Source: Nicotiana tabacum
Lineage: Eukaryota; Streptophyta; Magnoliopsida; Solanales; Solanaceae
DNA length: 64,000 nucleotides
Reading direction: 5' to 3'
Assembly (NCBI RefSeq): GCF_000715075.1
Contig: NC_134103.1
Location: 72,293,519 to 72,357,518 of the forward strand
A program made the translations under genes and the position numbers. The notes beneath the pieces were generated by a model. It saw only the letters and a list, made by a program, of their open reading frames with translations, was not told where the DNA came from and did not search any database. How positions within the stretch are numbered: position 1 is the stretch's first letter; the number at the start of each line of letters is the position of its first letter. This document shows positions 45,512-56,420 of this stretch, in pieces.

Positions 45512-46059
45512 TGTCACAACCCAAATCGATGGACCGTGACGAGAAATAACAAGTAAAACAGTACATAGGTGCGACGAATCCCCAAAACCCGACGTCACAA
45601 GTACATGACCAATCTAGAGAATATACATAACTACTAATAACTACTGTCTAAAAGTAATAGACATGAATAGTAAATATGGTGGAAGGAAACTCCGGTGCTG
45701 TGGGGCAAGCAGCTCACCACTATGTCTCCGTAGATGATAGGCTACACGCCCGCGTGACCACTGATGGAACTTATCTCAGTACCTGCACACCAGTGCAGAA
45801 GTGTAGCATGAGTACGGAGAACAATGCGTACCCAGTAAGTCTCTAGTCTAATCTCGAATAAGTAATAACGCGGGATTGACTTGACACTTATTAGAGGTCA
45901 ATAATAATAATAAAAGTGCATAAAGTATATATAGTGAGGATACAACATGTATCAATGAGACTAATAAAAGCAACTACAATAAATACATTAGTCGTCTGTA
46001 ACATATCACCAACATCTCATAACTGGCTGTGAAGGCACTAACTCAATTATCCAAACTGG

Positions 46060-46340
46060 AACCCGTTTTGATTATTAAGCACGAAGTTGTCGAGGTGAAT
46101 GGCCCGATCCCATAAAATAGTGGTACCCAGTACTGCCGATGCGTACAACTCGATCCCATAAGAATAGTGTTACCATTATACTGCCGAGGCGAACGACCCG
46201 ATCCCATAAAAGTGGTGTTACCATACTGCTGAGGCGAACAGACATATCCAATAAGACTGGTGTTACCATACTGTCGAGGCGAATGGTCTGATCCCATGGA
46301 GTGGTGTTACCATACTGCCGAGGTGAATAGCCCGATCCCA
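46060..46340 (-). repeat. about 52-bp tandem repeat with GGATCGGG core
   Basis: About six units of the type CGAGGCGAACGACCCGATCC followed by CATAA...GGTGTTACCATACTG. Read on the minus strand the core GGGATCGGGTCGTTCGCC resembles the cores at 22740, 26955 and 60263. Confidence 0.75.
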
Positions 46341-46540
46341 TTAGAGTAGAGAAGATATGGATTTTTCATAGTTATTAAGTATTCCTCAATTTTCCAAAAT
46401 AAGAAGACTAAGTCGATAATTTCTAATTTAAATCCCTAGTCTCAGCTCTATTCAAGACAATTAATACGCATGATAAATACAACAGTGCAACTAAAAGCAT
46501 GATGTGGATCTAAGTCTACCCAGACATATCATGAAATATG

Positions 46541-46571
46541 CTACGCACGGACTATCGTCACCTCGTGCGTA
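46541..46571 (-). other. LTR hairpin with GAGGTGACGA loop (gypsy element 2)
   Basis: Arms CTACGCAC (46541-46548) and GTGCGTA (46565-46571) pair perfectly over seven bases around GGACTATCGTCACCTC. Confidence 0.6.
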
Positions 46572-47159
46572 CGTAGCTCCCCACACAAGTAATATACAAC
46601 AAAGGTATACCTAAGGGGATGAGTTCCCTTTTACAAGGTTAGGCAAGAGACTTACCTCGTTCCCAAGCTCACTTCCGGTGCACTAATCCACTCTAAAAGT
46701 CCCAAGTCGGTACCGAACAATCCGAAACTAGTCAAATATTATATAATTTAATTAATATATACTCAAAACTTCATAATTTAGCTATTAGAGTAATTACCCA
46801 ACCTAAATTGGAAGATTCTTAAAATTCAGCCCCGGCCTACGTGCCCGAATTACGGAAATTTTTAAAGAAAAATATTACCCATAGCCTCACGAACTCTAAT
46901 ATATAATTTTTACTTAATTCCATAACCAATTTCGTGGTCAAATCTCATTTTTACCAAAACTCTAGGTTCTTCACAAATCTCACAAGTTTTCATAATTTTT
47001 ACATGTTTAATCGACCTAAAATCTGCATAATTAACTTGAAAATGGGAGAGAGTTACTTACCTTAAGATATTGATGAGAATCCCCCCTCAAATGTGCTCTC
47101 AAAAATCGCCCCAGACCAAATGAAATGTGAGGGTAAAAGGCCTAAGTCTCGAATTAAAA

Positions 47160-47530
47160 ACCCTCACCGCCCAGCGACTTCCGCACCTGCGGCTACTTGA
47201 TCACATCTGCGGAACCGCAGGTTTGGTCAAAGGGTCGAACTTGTGATCCCTCACTGCCTCCAGCTTCCTCGCTTCTGCGGACGGGTAGATGCTTCTGCAG
47301 GTCCGCTTCTGCGGATTCCTTCCACTTCTGCGACCCACAGCCGGCCAGCCCAAGTCCGTATCTGTGGAGCCTCGACCACTTCTGCGGGCACTCAGATGCA
47401 GAAAAACCCCGCACCTGTGACCACCTAGCTCCAGTCTCCAATCCGCTTCTGCGACTACTGGGACGCTTCTGCAACCACTGGGCTGCTTTTGCGAGTTCAC
47501 ACTTGCGGCCCTTTCCACGCAGGTGCGATT
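47160..47530 (-). repeat. GC-rich phrase array (CTTCTGCG type) in gypsy element 2 LTR
   Basis: Recurrent CTTCTGCGG, GCACCTGCGG and CACGCAGGTGCG phrases in an AT-rich LTR, at 0.7-1.1 kb from the LTR 5' end, as in the other families. Confidence 0.7.
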
Positions 47531-48246
47531 GCACCAGATCTGAAGTACCAGCAGTTTCCCCATGCCCAATTCCGAGTCCGATTTCAATCTCTTTTGCAAC
47601 TGGGGCCCCTGGGACCACATCGAATTACACTCACACATCCAAAAAAATAATACGGACCCGCTCGCACGATCAAAACATCAAAATAACATCTAAAATTATG
47701 AATCGGACGCCAAAAAATATGAATTCAACATGAAACTCAAAACTTCTAAAAACACTTCCGCGCATCCGATTCGTATCAAATCAACTCGGAATGATGCCAA
47801 ACTTTGTGTGCAATTCATAAATCATCAAATGGAACTAGTCTCAGGCTTTGAATCCTAAGAGAACCTCGATAATACCAAAACCTACTCTACACCAAACTTA
47901 AAGAACTTGAAAAACCTTTAATGTGCCAATTTCCAATATTAAGCGTTGAAATGCTCCGGGTCATCCGAAACCTATCCAAATACACGCCCAAGTCCAAAAT
48001 TATTATACGAACCTATTGGGACCGTCAAATCCCAATTCCGAGGTTGTTTACTCAAAACGTTGACTCAATTCAAAATTAACCATTATAAGCTACTATAAAG
48101 GAACTAAGTGTTCCGATTTCAACCAGAACCCTTTCAAACCTAAACCAACCATCCCCACAAGTCATAAAACAGTAAAATCACATACGGGGAGTCTTAATTA
48201 GGGGAACGGAGATCTAGAAAGCAAAACGACCAGTCGGTTCGTTACA

Positions 48247-48259
48247 TTCTCCACCTCCT
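48247..48259 (-). other. polypurine tract of gypsy element 2
   Basis: Minus-strand AGGAGGTGGAGAA directly before the LTR start TGTAACG, preceded by GAGGATGAACGTTTG. Confidence 0.75.
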
Positions 48260-48545
48260 AAACAAACGTTCATCCTCAAACAGGTTTAGAATCATACATG
48301 GAGCAGAAAAGGTGTGGATATCTGCTCCTCATGTCCTCCTCGGCCTCCCAAGTCACTTTCTCAACTGGTTGAACCCTTCATTGGACCTTCACTACAGCAA
48401 TCTTCTTGGACCTCAAGTAGCGTACCTTCCTGTCAACAATGGCAACGAGCTCCTCTTCATAACCCAAACTCTCATCTAGCTAAACCGTGTTGTAATCTAC
48501 TACATGCGACCTGTCGGCATGATACCTCTAGAGCATCGACACATG
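48260..48545 (-). pseudogene. gypsy element 2: chromodomain
   Basis: In a frame with stops one reads DESLGYEEELVAIVDRKVRY, LRSKKIAVVKVQ-stop-RVQP, VEKVTWEAEEDMRSRYPHLF: the C-terminal chromodomain of a Tekay/Del-like chromovirus. A frame change at about 48545 separates it from the integrase (HPVF followed by out-of-frame CRCSR). The Trp of VKVQW is a stop. Confidence 0.82.
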
Positions 48546-49780
48546 AAGACCGGATGAACTCCTGATAGACTGGGAGGCAAAGCAAGCTCATTAGCAACCT
48601 CCCCAACTCGCCTCAACACCTCAAATGGGCAAATAAACTTTGGGCTCAGCTTTCCCTTCTTCCTGAACTTCATGATCCCCTTCAGCGGCGAAACGTTCAA
48701 GAGAACCTTCTCGCCTACCAAAAATGATAGATCACGCGCCTTCTGATCCGCGTAACTCTTCTGTCTGGACTGTGCTCTGTGAAGTTGCTCCTGAATCAAC
48801 TTCACCTTTTATAAGGCATCCCTCGATAAATCATTACCATATAACTTAGCCTCATCGGGCTCAAACCATCCGATGGGCGAACGACATCGCCGACCATATA
48901 AGGCTTCAAATGTAGCCATCTCGATGCTGGACTGATAACTGTTGTTTTAAGCAAACTCGGCCAAGGGCAAGAGTCTATCCCACTGACCCTCGAAGTCAAT
49001 GACACATGCTTTGAGCATATCCTCTAGCATATGAACTGTCAGCTCCGACTGCCCGTTGGTCTGCGGATGAAAAGTTGTGCTGAGCTCTACTTGGGGTACC
49101 CAACTCACTCTATCTAATATGATGGAAACATTCACACCATGCAACAGACAATCTCCTGAATGTAAATCTGGGCCAACCTCTCTGAAAATTAAGTAGTCAC
49201 CACCGGAAAAAAATGTGCCGACTTGGTCAACCTGTCAATAATGACCCAAACAACATCAAACTTCCTCAACGTTCGCGACAACCCAACAATGAAGTCCATA
49301 GTGATGCGCTCCCACTTTAATTCTGGTATAACCATCTGCTGAAGGAGGCCACCTAGCCTCTGGTGCTCATACTTGACCTGGTGGCAATTTAGATGTCTCA
49401 CCACATACTCAACTATGTCCTTCTTCATCCGCCACCACCAATAATACTGCCTCAGGTCGCGATACATATTCATAGCCCCTGGATGAATAGAATACCGAGA
49501 ATTGTGTGCCTTCTCTAGAATCTTCTCCCTCAAGCCATCAACATTAGGAATACATAGATGACCCTGGAGTCGTAGAATACCATCCTCTCCGATAGTAACC
49601 TCCTTGGCACCAGAACGTAGTATCGTCTCTCTGAGAACCAACAAGTGCGAATCATCATACTGACGAGCCTTGATCCGCTTAAGTAATGAAAACTGAGCCA
49701 CGACATATACAAGAATCCGACTGGGCTCTGAAACAACCAACCTCACAAGTCTGTTAGCTAAGGACTGAATGTTAAAAGCC
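48546..49780 (-). pseudogene. gypsy element 2: integrase
   Basis: The N-terminal zinc region reads AHNSRYSIHPGAMNMYRDLR and VEYVVRHLNCHQVKYEHQR; the first Cys of the expected CLNC is His. The core begins MDFIVGLSRTLRKFDVVWVI; the second Asp is in SIILDR (usually SDRG), after which about 15 residues are missing; the Glu is in QTNGQSELTVHML. GPY/F-like module: KFICPFEVLRRVG with Gly to Cys. Multiple frame changes (near 49000, 49145, 48805). Dead copy. Confidence 0.87.
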
Positions 49781-50268
49781 AATGGCCTCTCCTCTGCTGA
49801 AATAAATGCCAAACTACCCATACTCTCTGCCTTTCTGCTTAAGGTATCTGCAACCACATTCACCTTGCCCGGATGATAAAGGATGGTAACATCATAATCC
49901 TTTAGCAACTCAAGCCACCTGCGCTACCTCAAATTAATATCCCTCTGCTGGAACAAATGCTGCCAGATGCGATGATCGGTGTAAACCTCACAGGACACCC
50001 CATAAAGATAATGCCTCCAGATTTTGAGAGCATGAACTATCGCAGCCAACTCCAAATCATGTATGGGGTAATTCTTCTCGTGAGGATTCAACTGACGTGA
50101 AGCATATGCAATAACTCACACCTCCTACATCAATACATAACCCATACCAACGCGTTAATCGTCGTAATACATAGTATACATCCCTGAACCAGAAGGCAAC
50201 ACTAATACTGATGCTCTAGTCAAAGCTGTCTTGAGCGTTTGAAAGCTCACCTCGCAATCATCGGACCA
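49781..50268 (-). pseudogene. gypsy element 2: RNase H
   Basis: Readable with stops: MYYDD (first Asp), [60 protein letters not shown], then KDYDVTILYHPGKVNVVADT and LSRKAESMGSLAF. Better preserved than in gypsy element 1 at the linker (ADTLSRK), but at least four stops lie between 49920 and 50270. Confidence 0.85.
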
Positions 50269-51370
50269 TCAGAACAGAGCACCCTTCTGGGTCAATCTAG
50301 TCAAAGGTGCTGCATTAGATGAGAAACCCTCTAAACACCGGCGATAATAACCTGTTAACCCTAGGAAACTCTTAATCTCGATCGCTGTGGTAGGACGAGG
50401 CAAACTCTGGACTACCTTGATCTTTTTGGGATCTACCTTAATACCCTCGCCTGATACAACATACCCCAAGAATTCCACAGAATCTAACCAGAACTTGTAC
50501 TTGGAGAACTTGGCATATAGCTTCTGTCCCCGCAAGGTATGATGCACAACTCTTAAATGCTGCTTGTTCTCCTCCATGCTACGTGAGTATATCAATATAT
50601 CATCAATGAAGACAATGACAAATAAATCAAGATACAATATGAATACTCGGTTTATCAAATCCATAAACACCACCGGGGAGTTAGTTAAGTCGAAGGACAT
50701 CACCAAAAATCCATAGTGACCATATCTAGTCCAGAAGGTCATCTTCGGAACATCCGAAGCATGAATCTTTAGGTGATGATACGCATATCTCAAGTCGATC
50801 TTAGAGAACACCCTGTCACCTTGCAACTGGTCAAACAAATCATCAATATGCGGCAACAAGTACTTGTTATTAATGGTAACTTTGTTCAACTGGCGGTAAT
50901 CAATGCACATCTGCATAGTCCCATCCTTCTTCTTCACAAACAACACTAGTGCACCCCAAGGCGACACACACGGTCTGACGAACCCCTTTGCTAGCAACTC
51001 CTCAAGTTTTTCCTTCAACTCTTTCGGAGCCATGCAGTACGGTGGAATAGAGATAGGCTGGGTAACAGGATCCAAATCAATATAGAAATCAATATCATGA
51101 TATGGTGGCATAACTGGTAGATCAAAAGGAAACACATCGGAGAACTCCTACACAACGGGTACTGAATCAATTGTCGGAGTCTCTGCAGAAGTATCCTGAA
51201 CATAAGCTAGATAAGCCAAATAATCCTTCTCGACCATGTGTCGAGCCTTCTAAAAGGAGATATCCCGGCTAGATGCACTGACATATGAACCCATACACTC
51301 AAATCTAGGCAACTTTAGTATCTCCAAGGTAATAGTCTTAGCATAGCAATCAAGGAAGACATGATATGGA
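50269..51370 (-). pseudogene. gypsy element 2: reverse transcriptase
   Basis: A 288-codon open segment: [97 protein letters not shown], catalytic [12 protein letters not shown], then [20 protein letters not shown]. All catalytic Asp are in place. Substitutions such as MSFGLTNAP to MSFDLTNSP indicate decay. It ends with a stop right at the RNase H boundary (KGALF). Upstream to 51370 the protease/RT linker is fragmentary. Confidence 0.9.
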
Positions 51371-51375
51371 GACAG

Positions 51376-51760
51376 CTAGTCCATGTCCAGGATGACCTCA
51401 AAGTTAGTCATATTGAGCAACAAAAGATATGCTCTAGTCCTATACCACAGAAAGTCGCGATACAGGACCGGTAAACCCAATCCATAACAATAGAATCTCT
51501 CACTGGCGTGGATACATATAAAGGAGTACCTAAGGACTCGCAAGAAACACCCAGGAAATGAGCAAACAGAGATAAAATATATGAATATGTACACCCTAGA
51601 TCAAATAGTACTGTAGCATCCCTACCACAGACATAAATAATACTTGTAATCACGGGATCTAAGGCTACTACATCTGGTCTGGATGAAAAGGCATAGAACC
51701 TAGATGGGGCACCACCTGACTGGCCTCCACCTCTAGGACGACCCCTACCCACCTGCCATC
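51376..51760 (-). pseudogene. gypsy element 2: aspartic protease
   Basis: MGRGRPRGGGQSGGAPSRFY then ALDPVITSIIYVCGRDATVL and the active-site strand LFDLGCTYSYI, where related elements have DPGSTYSY or DSGSTHS, so the motif Gly is present but Ser is Cys. Then LGTPLYVSTPVRDSIVMDWV and YRSCIATFC. A frame change near 51410 leads to LLLLNMTNFEVILDMD. It would cut the polyprotein; not functional here. Confidence 0.8.
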
Positions 51761-51829
51761 CGCCTCTGGCGGTCGGACGACAGGTGCGACTGTTGGTACG
51801 GTAAACATGGGCCGATAGTCCTGCTACTC

Positions 51830-52744
51830 AGCCTTGCCCCGAAGTCTAGGACAAAACCTCTTCACGTGGCCAAGATCCCCGCACTCGAAACAACCCCTCA
51901 GAACGGTGGACTGCTAACCTGAAGTCTGACCATGATGTCCTGAATACCCACTGTAGGAACCCTGAATAGCTAGCGGGTGGTAAGTACTCTCTGGAATGGC
52001 ACTGAAATAGGGTCGTGCTAGATCACTTCAAGCAGGCAGTGGTGCTGACTACATGGGCCGGCTGGACTGACCCCTCAAGAACTGACCTCTGCCCCTAGGT
52101 GGGGCACCACTAAATCCTCCAAACTGCTGGGGCCGCTTGTCCCTCGACTCAAACTCTCCATTGCGCTTGCAAATACACTCGATCCTCCGAGCTATATCCA
52201 CAACCTGAAGAAAGGAAGTCCACATCTCTACCTCACGGGCCATAGGTACCTGAATCTCAGGGTGGACCTGCAATGAACCTTCACACCCTCTCTACATCTG
52301 TGGGGAGTATAATAGCTGCATTACGAGAGAAGTCAATGAATCTTGCCTCATAGTCGGTGATAGACATGTGACCCTAACGGAGTCGCTCAAACTAACCCCG
52401 AAGCTCCTCTCTCTCGGAAGGTGGTATATACTTTTCCAAGAACAGATGTGTAAAATGGTCCTAAGTCAAGGGAGGTGAACCCACTGGCCTACTAAGAAGA
52501 TAAGCATACCACCATCTACGGTCCTTGCTCTCAAACTGAAAAGTGGTGAAGTCCGCCCCGTTGGACTGCAATATACCTATGTTTCGGAGCCTGTCCTTGC
52601 ACCGGTCAATAAAATCCCGGGGGTACTCTAACCGCTCACCCCGAAAAGGTTGGGGGCGAAGCCTAGTCCATCTGTCCAACCGCTTATGCTAATCATCGAT
52701 CGCGACTGGTACGGCTTATGGCACAGCCGCTGCAACAGCTCTCC
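51830..52744 (-). pseudogene. gypsy element 2: gag with zinc knuckle, N-terminus missing
   Basis: From about 52742 the minus strand reads AVAAAVP, two stops, HKRLDRWTRLRPQPFRGERL, EYPRDFIDRCKDRLRNIG, GADFTTFQFE, RRWWYAYLLSRPVGSPPL, MSITDYEARFIDFSRNA, and near 51845-51900 an intact CCHC knuckle CFECGDLGHVKRFC. The start of gag, the leader and the 5' LTR are absent: at about 52744 the sequence changes to a plus-strand copia element. Confidence 0.85.
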
Positions 52745-53340
52745 TCATGGGTTCACAAAGGAACAATATCAATACCTGATGACCTTATTTCAACAAGTTC
52801 AAGTGTCTCCTGGTCCTAATTCTGAGGCTTTTTCTGCTGAGAACTCTGGATTTGCACACTTTGCAGGTTTGTTTACTGCTTATACTGTTAATTCTGACAT
52901 TTCTCATGTATGTGCAACTTCTCAGTTAGGCATAAATCCTTGGATATTAGACTCAGGGGCAACTAACCACATGACTCCACACAAACACTTACTTCACAAT
53001 CTGGTTCCCTTACCTAAGCCTTTTCTGGTTACCTTACCTAATGGATATAAAGTTAAGGTAGTGTCAACTGGTTCTCTCCACTTTAGACATGACATTATCT
53101 TACTTAATGTCCTTCTTGTACCATCTTTCCATTTCAATTTGATTTCCATACATCAGTTGATTTGTCAATTGAATTGTATAGCTATTCTTACCAAGTTCAA
53201 TTGTTCTTTACAAGGCCCTTCTGTGAAGAGGCCACTGGTAATTGATAAGGATGTTGGAAGGTTGTACTATCTTCATCCTGATCCTGATTTGTTTCCTCAT
53301 TCTAATACATTTTCTTTTTCTAGTTCTGTGTCATGTAATA
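52745..53340 (+). pseudogene. copia 2: gag end and protease
   Basis: Begins abruptly with GFTKEQYQYLMTLFQQVQVS, the end of a copia gag. The protease follows: PWILDSGATNHMTPHKHLL with intact DSGA active site, LPNGYKVKVVSTGSLHF, LLVPSFHFNLISIHQLICQL. There is no zinc knuckle, no gag body, no primer site and no 5' LTR, so the element is 5' truncated exactly where gypsy element 2 stops. Frame open to 53537. Confidence 0.9.
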
Positions 53341-54540
53341 AGTCTAGCTCCACCATTTCTTCTGTAAATACTATTCCATGTAATCAGACACCCATTATAA
53401 ATAAAATGGACATGTTTTGGCATCAAAGATTGGGTCATATACCTTTTTATAGAATGAAGCCTATTCCTTTCATATCTGATAAAGTTTCTTCTAAACAATC
53501 TTTTATTTGTTCAGTATGCCCAATGGCAAGGCAATAAAGATTACCTTTCCCTGATAGTCAAATTCATTCTACTGCCCCATTTTAATTAGTACATATTGAT
53601 GTTTGGGGACCTTATAACTCTAAAACTTACAATGGTTTCAAATATTTCTTAACATTAGTTGATGATTTCAGTAGAGCCACCTGGACTCACCTATTATCCT
53701 GTAAAAGCAATGACATTTCTATCCTCAAAGCTTTTACTTCCATGGTTAAAGTCCATTTTCATTCTTCTGTTCAAGCCTTCAGATCTGATAATGCTTATGA
53801 ACTTGGTAGCAGTCATGAAGCTGCTTCCTTCTTTACTGAACAAGGGATCCTGCATCAAACCACCATTCCTCACACTCCACAACAGAATGGGATTGTGGAG
53901 AGGAAATATAAACATCTCCTAGAAGTGTCTAGGGCTCTTCTTTTTCAATCCAACCTACCCATCAAGTATTGGGGAGACTGTGTCTTGACTGCCACCTACC
54001 TCATTAATAAAATGCCTTTAACTACTTTGAACAACATTTCTCCTTTTGAAAAGTTACATGGTCACCCACCTCCTTATGATCACTTAAAATCTTTTGGTTG
54101 CTTGTGCTTTGCTTTTTCTCCCAGAATTGGCAGAGACAAATTCCAATCTAGGGCCATTCCTAGTCTCTTCCTGGGTTACCAATATTGTAAAAAGGGCTAC
54201 AAACTTTTAAATTTTTCTACTTCTTCTGTTTTCTATTCTAGGGATGTTGTGTTCCATGAACATATCTTCCCTTTTGACTCTTCCAACCATATTGTTCTTA
54301 CTTCTCCTCCTACTTCTTCCCCTACACCTTTTGTGAATGTTTCTTCTCCATCTGTTTCTTTTCCTATTACTTCTTCCCCTACTCCTTCTGTGGATGTTCC
54401 TTCCCCATCTGTTTCTTCTCCACCATCTTCTACCAATCTTCCCTTTTCTATTTCTACCACCTCTTCCACACCTTCAATCCATCTTTCCTTTCCTATTGTA
54501 CCTGTCCAAGCTGTCAGAAAATCCACTAGGACTGTCACAC
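53341..54540 (+). pseudogene. copia 2: integrase
   Basis: GAG-pre-integrase segment MDMFWHQRLGHIPFYRMK ... CSVCPMARQ, then a stop at 53538 and another before LVHIDVWGPY. Catalytic residues: Asp in HIDVWGPY, Asp in AFRSDNAYEL, Glu in PQQNGIVERKYKHLLE. Then SPFEKLHGHPPPYDHLKSFG, CLCFAF and SRDVVFHEHIFPF. A Ser/Pro/Thr-rich spacer (54290-54490, tandem SSPTPSV-like units) leads to the RT. The order protease - integrase - RT - RNase H defines Ty1/copia. A frame change near 53700-53750 and the stops make it inactive. Confidence 0.92.
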
Positions 54541-55600
54541 AGCCTTCTTATCTCAAGGATTACTTTTGTTCTTCTGTCCTACCCCGTGTTCCTGTCCCTA
54601 ACCTTTCTAAGGTGTCCCAATCAGAGTTGCATATGCATGAATATCAGTTTTATTAGCAGGAAGCTTCACATCTTACTTGGCATGGCAGGAGGCTATGATA
54701 AAGGAATATCAAGCTCTTGAGTCTAGCCAGAGTTGGAACATTGTTCCTCTCCACCTACACAAGAAGGTTATTCCTTGTAAGTGGGTTTATAAGATTAAAA
54801 AGAAGGCAGATGGTTCCATTTAGAGGTACAAGGCCAGGTTGGTTATCAGGGGTGATACTCAAAAAGAGGGTATTGACTTCACTGAAACCTTCTCCCCTGT
54901 TGTTAAATTGACCACCATCAAGTGTCTTCTTACTTTGGCTGTTAAGAGAGGATGGACTGTTTATCAGTTGGACGTCAATAATGCTTTTCTACATGGTGAC
55001 CTTCATGAGGAGGTCTATATAAAGATCCTCCTGGTTTGGATGTCTTTTCTACTTCTATCTCTCCTCCCTTGGCGTGTAGACTCAAGAAATCTTTATATGG
55101 CCTCAAGCAGGCTTCCAGACAGTGATTTTCTAAACTGTCTGAAGCACTGCACTCAAGGGGCTACATTTCTAGTCTCAATGATTATTCCCTGTTCACCAAG
55201 TCCTCTTCTGGTTCTCTTGTTGTCCTGGCTATTTATGTTGATGACATTCTGCTAGCTGGGGATGATGTTGATGAGTTGGATTCCTTGAAGTTATTTCTGG
55301 ACTCCCAGTTTAAAATCAAGGACTTGGGCACAGTTCATTATTTCCTTGGCTTGGAAATCTCCTCTACTCCTCATGGTTATCTTATGACTCAGGCCAAGTG
55401 TAGCACTGACCTCCTAGCTGAGTTCAACTGGCAGCATTTTTCTCCCGTGTCCACACCTCTGGATCCTTCTATCAAACTTTATTTGGATATGGGGGCACCT
55501 GTTTCTGATCCTAGTTTGTATAGGAGGCTGATTGGGAAGTTGAATATTTTACAACATACTAGACCTGACATCTCTTTCTCTGTTCAGCATCTCAGCCAAT
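54541..55600 (+). pseudogene. copia 2: reverse transcriptase
   Basis: [56 protein letters not shown], then a one-base frame change at about 55020. In the shifted frame come [31 protein letters not shown] (Trp codon TGG to TGA at about 55119) and the catalytic [12 protein letters not shown] at about 55231-55266. Then FKIKDLGTVHYFLGLEISST. Apart from these few lesions the domain is well preserved, suggesting a younger copy than the gypsy elements. Confidence 0.92.
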
Positions 55601-56142
55601 TCCTTCAGCATCCTCAGGTTCCACACATGTTGGCTGCACTTCATGTTTTGAGGTATCTCATGAATGATCATGCCAATGATATTTTACTCTCCAACTCTGA
55701 TGATATGTCTCTTATGGGGTTCTTTGATTCTGATTGGGGTACTTGCGCTATTTCTCGCAAGTCTATCAGTGGTTATTATATAACTCTTGGTGGCAGTCTT
55801 GTATCTTGGAAAAGCAAGAAACATCCTACTATTTCTTTGTCTTCAGCAGAGGCTGCGTATAGAGCTCTAAGGAAGGTTGCTGCTGAAATAGCTTGGTTGA
55901 TCAGATTGCTGGGTGACCTTGGACTGCCTATTGCAGCTCCTGTTCCTGTGTATTGTGATAGTCAGGCTGCTCTACACATCACCAAAAATTCAGTTTTCCA
56001 CGAGCGAACTAAGCATATTGAAATAGATTTTCATTATGTGCGTGAATGTTTACATGCTGGTCTTCTTTCTATACATTTTGTCTCCAGTGCTGATCAGTTG
56101 GCTGATATCATGACCAAGGCTTTACCTGCTCAGCTCCATTAA
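55601..56142 (+). pseudogene. copia 2: RNase H and end of polyprotein
   Basis: In one open frame with 55276-55600: RPDISFSVQHLSQFLQHP, GFFDSDWGTCAISRKSISGY (first Asp), SLSSAEAAYRALRKVAAEIA (Glu), PVPVYCDSQAALHITKNSVF (Asp), HERTKHIEIDFHYVRE, ending SADQLADIMTKALPAQLH and a stop at 56140-56142, as usual for copia polyproteins. All catalytic residues present. Confidence 0.93.
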
Positions 56143-56154
56143 GCTTGATGAGGG

Positions 56155-56420
56155 TGTTAGAGCCCAAATCTGATAGTTCCTCTATAATATAGGCCCAATA
56201 GATACTTGTATAGGACCCGGGCCCAATACATATTAGACATTTTAATATTTGTCTTTTACACATTTATGGCTGTAAATATAAATACAGATTATTGAATAAA
56301 GAAGGTCAGATGGCTTATTTCTCTTTTATGTTTCTCTCAATTTCTCTCTCTTCTTCTCGACCCTTCTAGGGTTTTCTTGTTCAATCATCTTCCATGACTG
56401 GTCTGAGCTTCCTTCTAACA
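56155..56420 (+). mobile_element. copia 2: 3' LTR
   Basis: TGTTAGAGCCC to CCTTCTAACA, 266 bp, preceded by the purine-rich AAGCTTGATGAGGG (56141-56154). A TATA-like AATATAAATA box lies at about 56276. Right flank CCTTA would be the target duplication, but no left copy exists because the 5' end is lost. Confidence 0.85.

Larger units (their letters stand above)
45512..48246 (-). mobile_element. 3' LTR of chromodomain gypsy element 2
   Basis: On the minus strand TGTAACGAACCGACTGG (48246) to GGGTTGTGACA (45512), 2.7 kb, adjoining a purine tract. It contains a CTTCTGCG phrase array (47160-47530), a GAGGTAAGT box (46650-46660), a hairpin (46541-46571), a tandem repeat (46060-46340) and a CTGCAC/GTGCAG hairpin (45783-45798). 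A 178-codon open frame over the array is not a gene. Confidence 0.88.

Noticed and set aside
53694..54538. Antisense frames of 73-101 codons opposite the copia integrase
   Set aside because: Shadows of the plus-strand polyprotein, whose catalytic motifs are clear.
37649..56420. One copia element with LTRs at 37649 and 56155 enclosing everything between
   Set aside because: The two copia LTRs differ in sequence and length (316 and 266 bp) and are not a pair.
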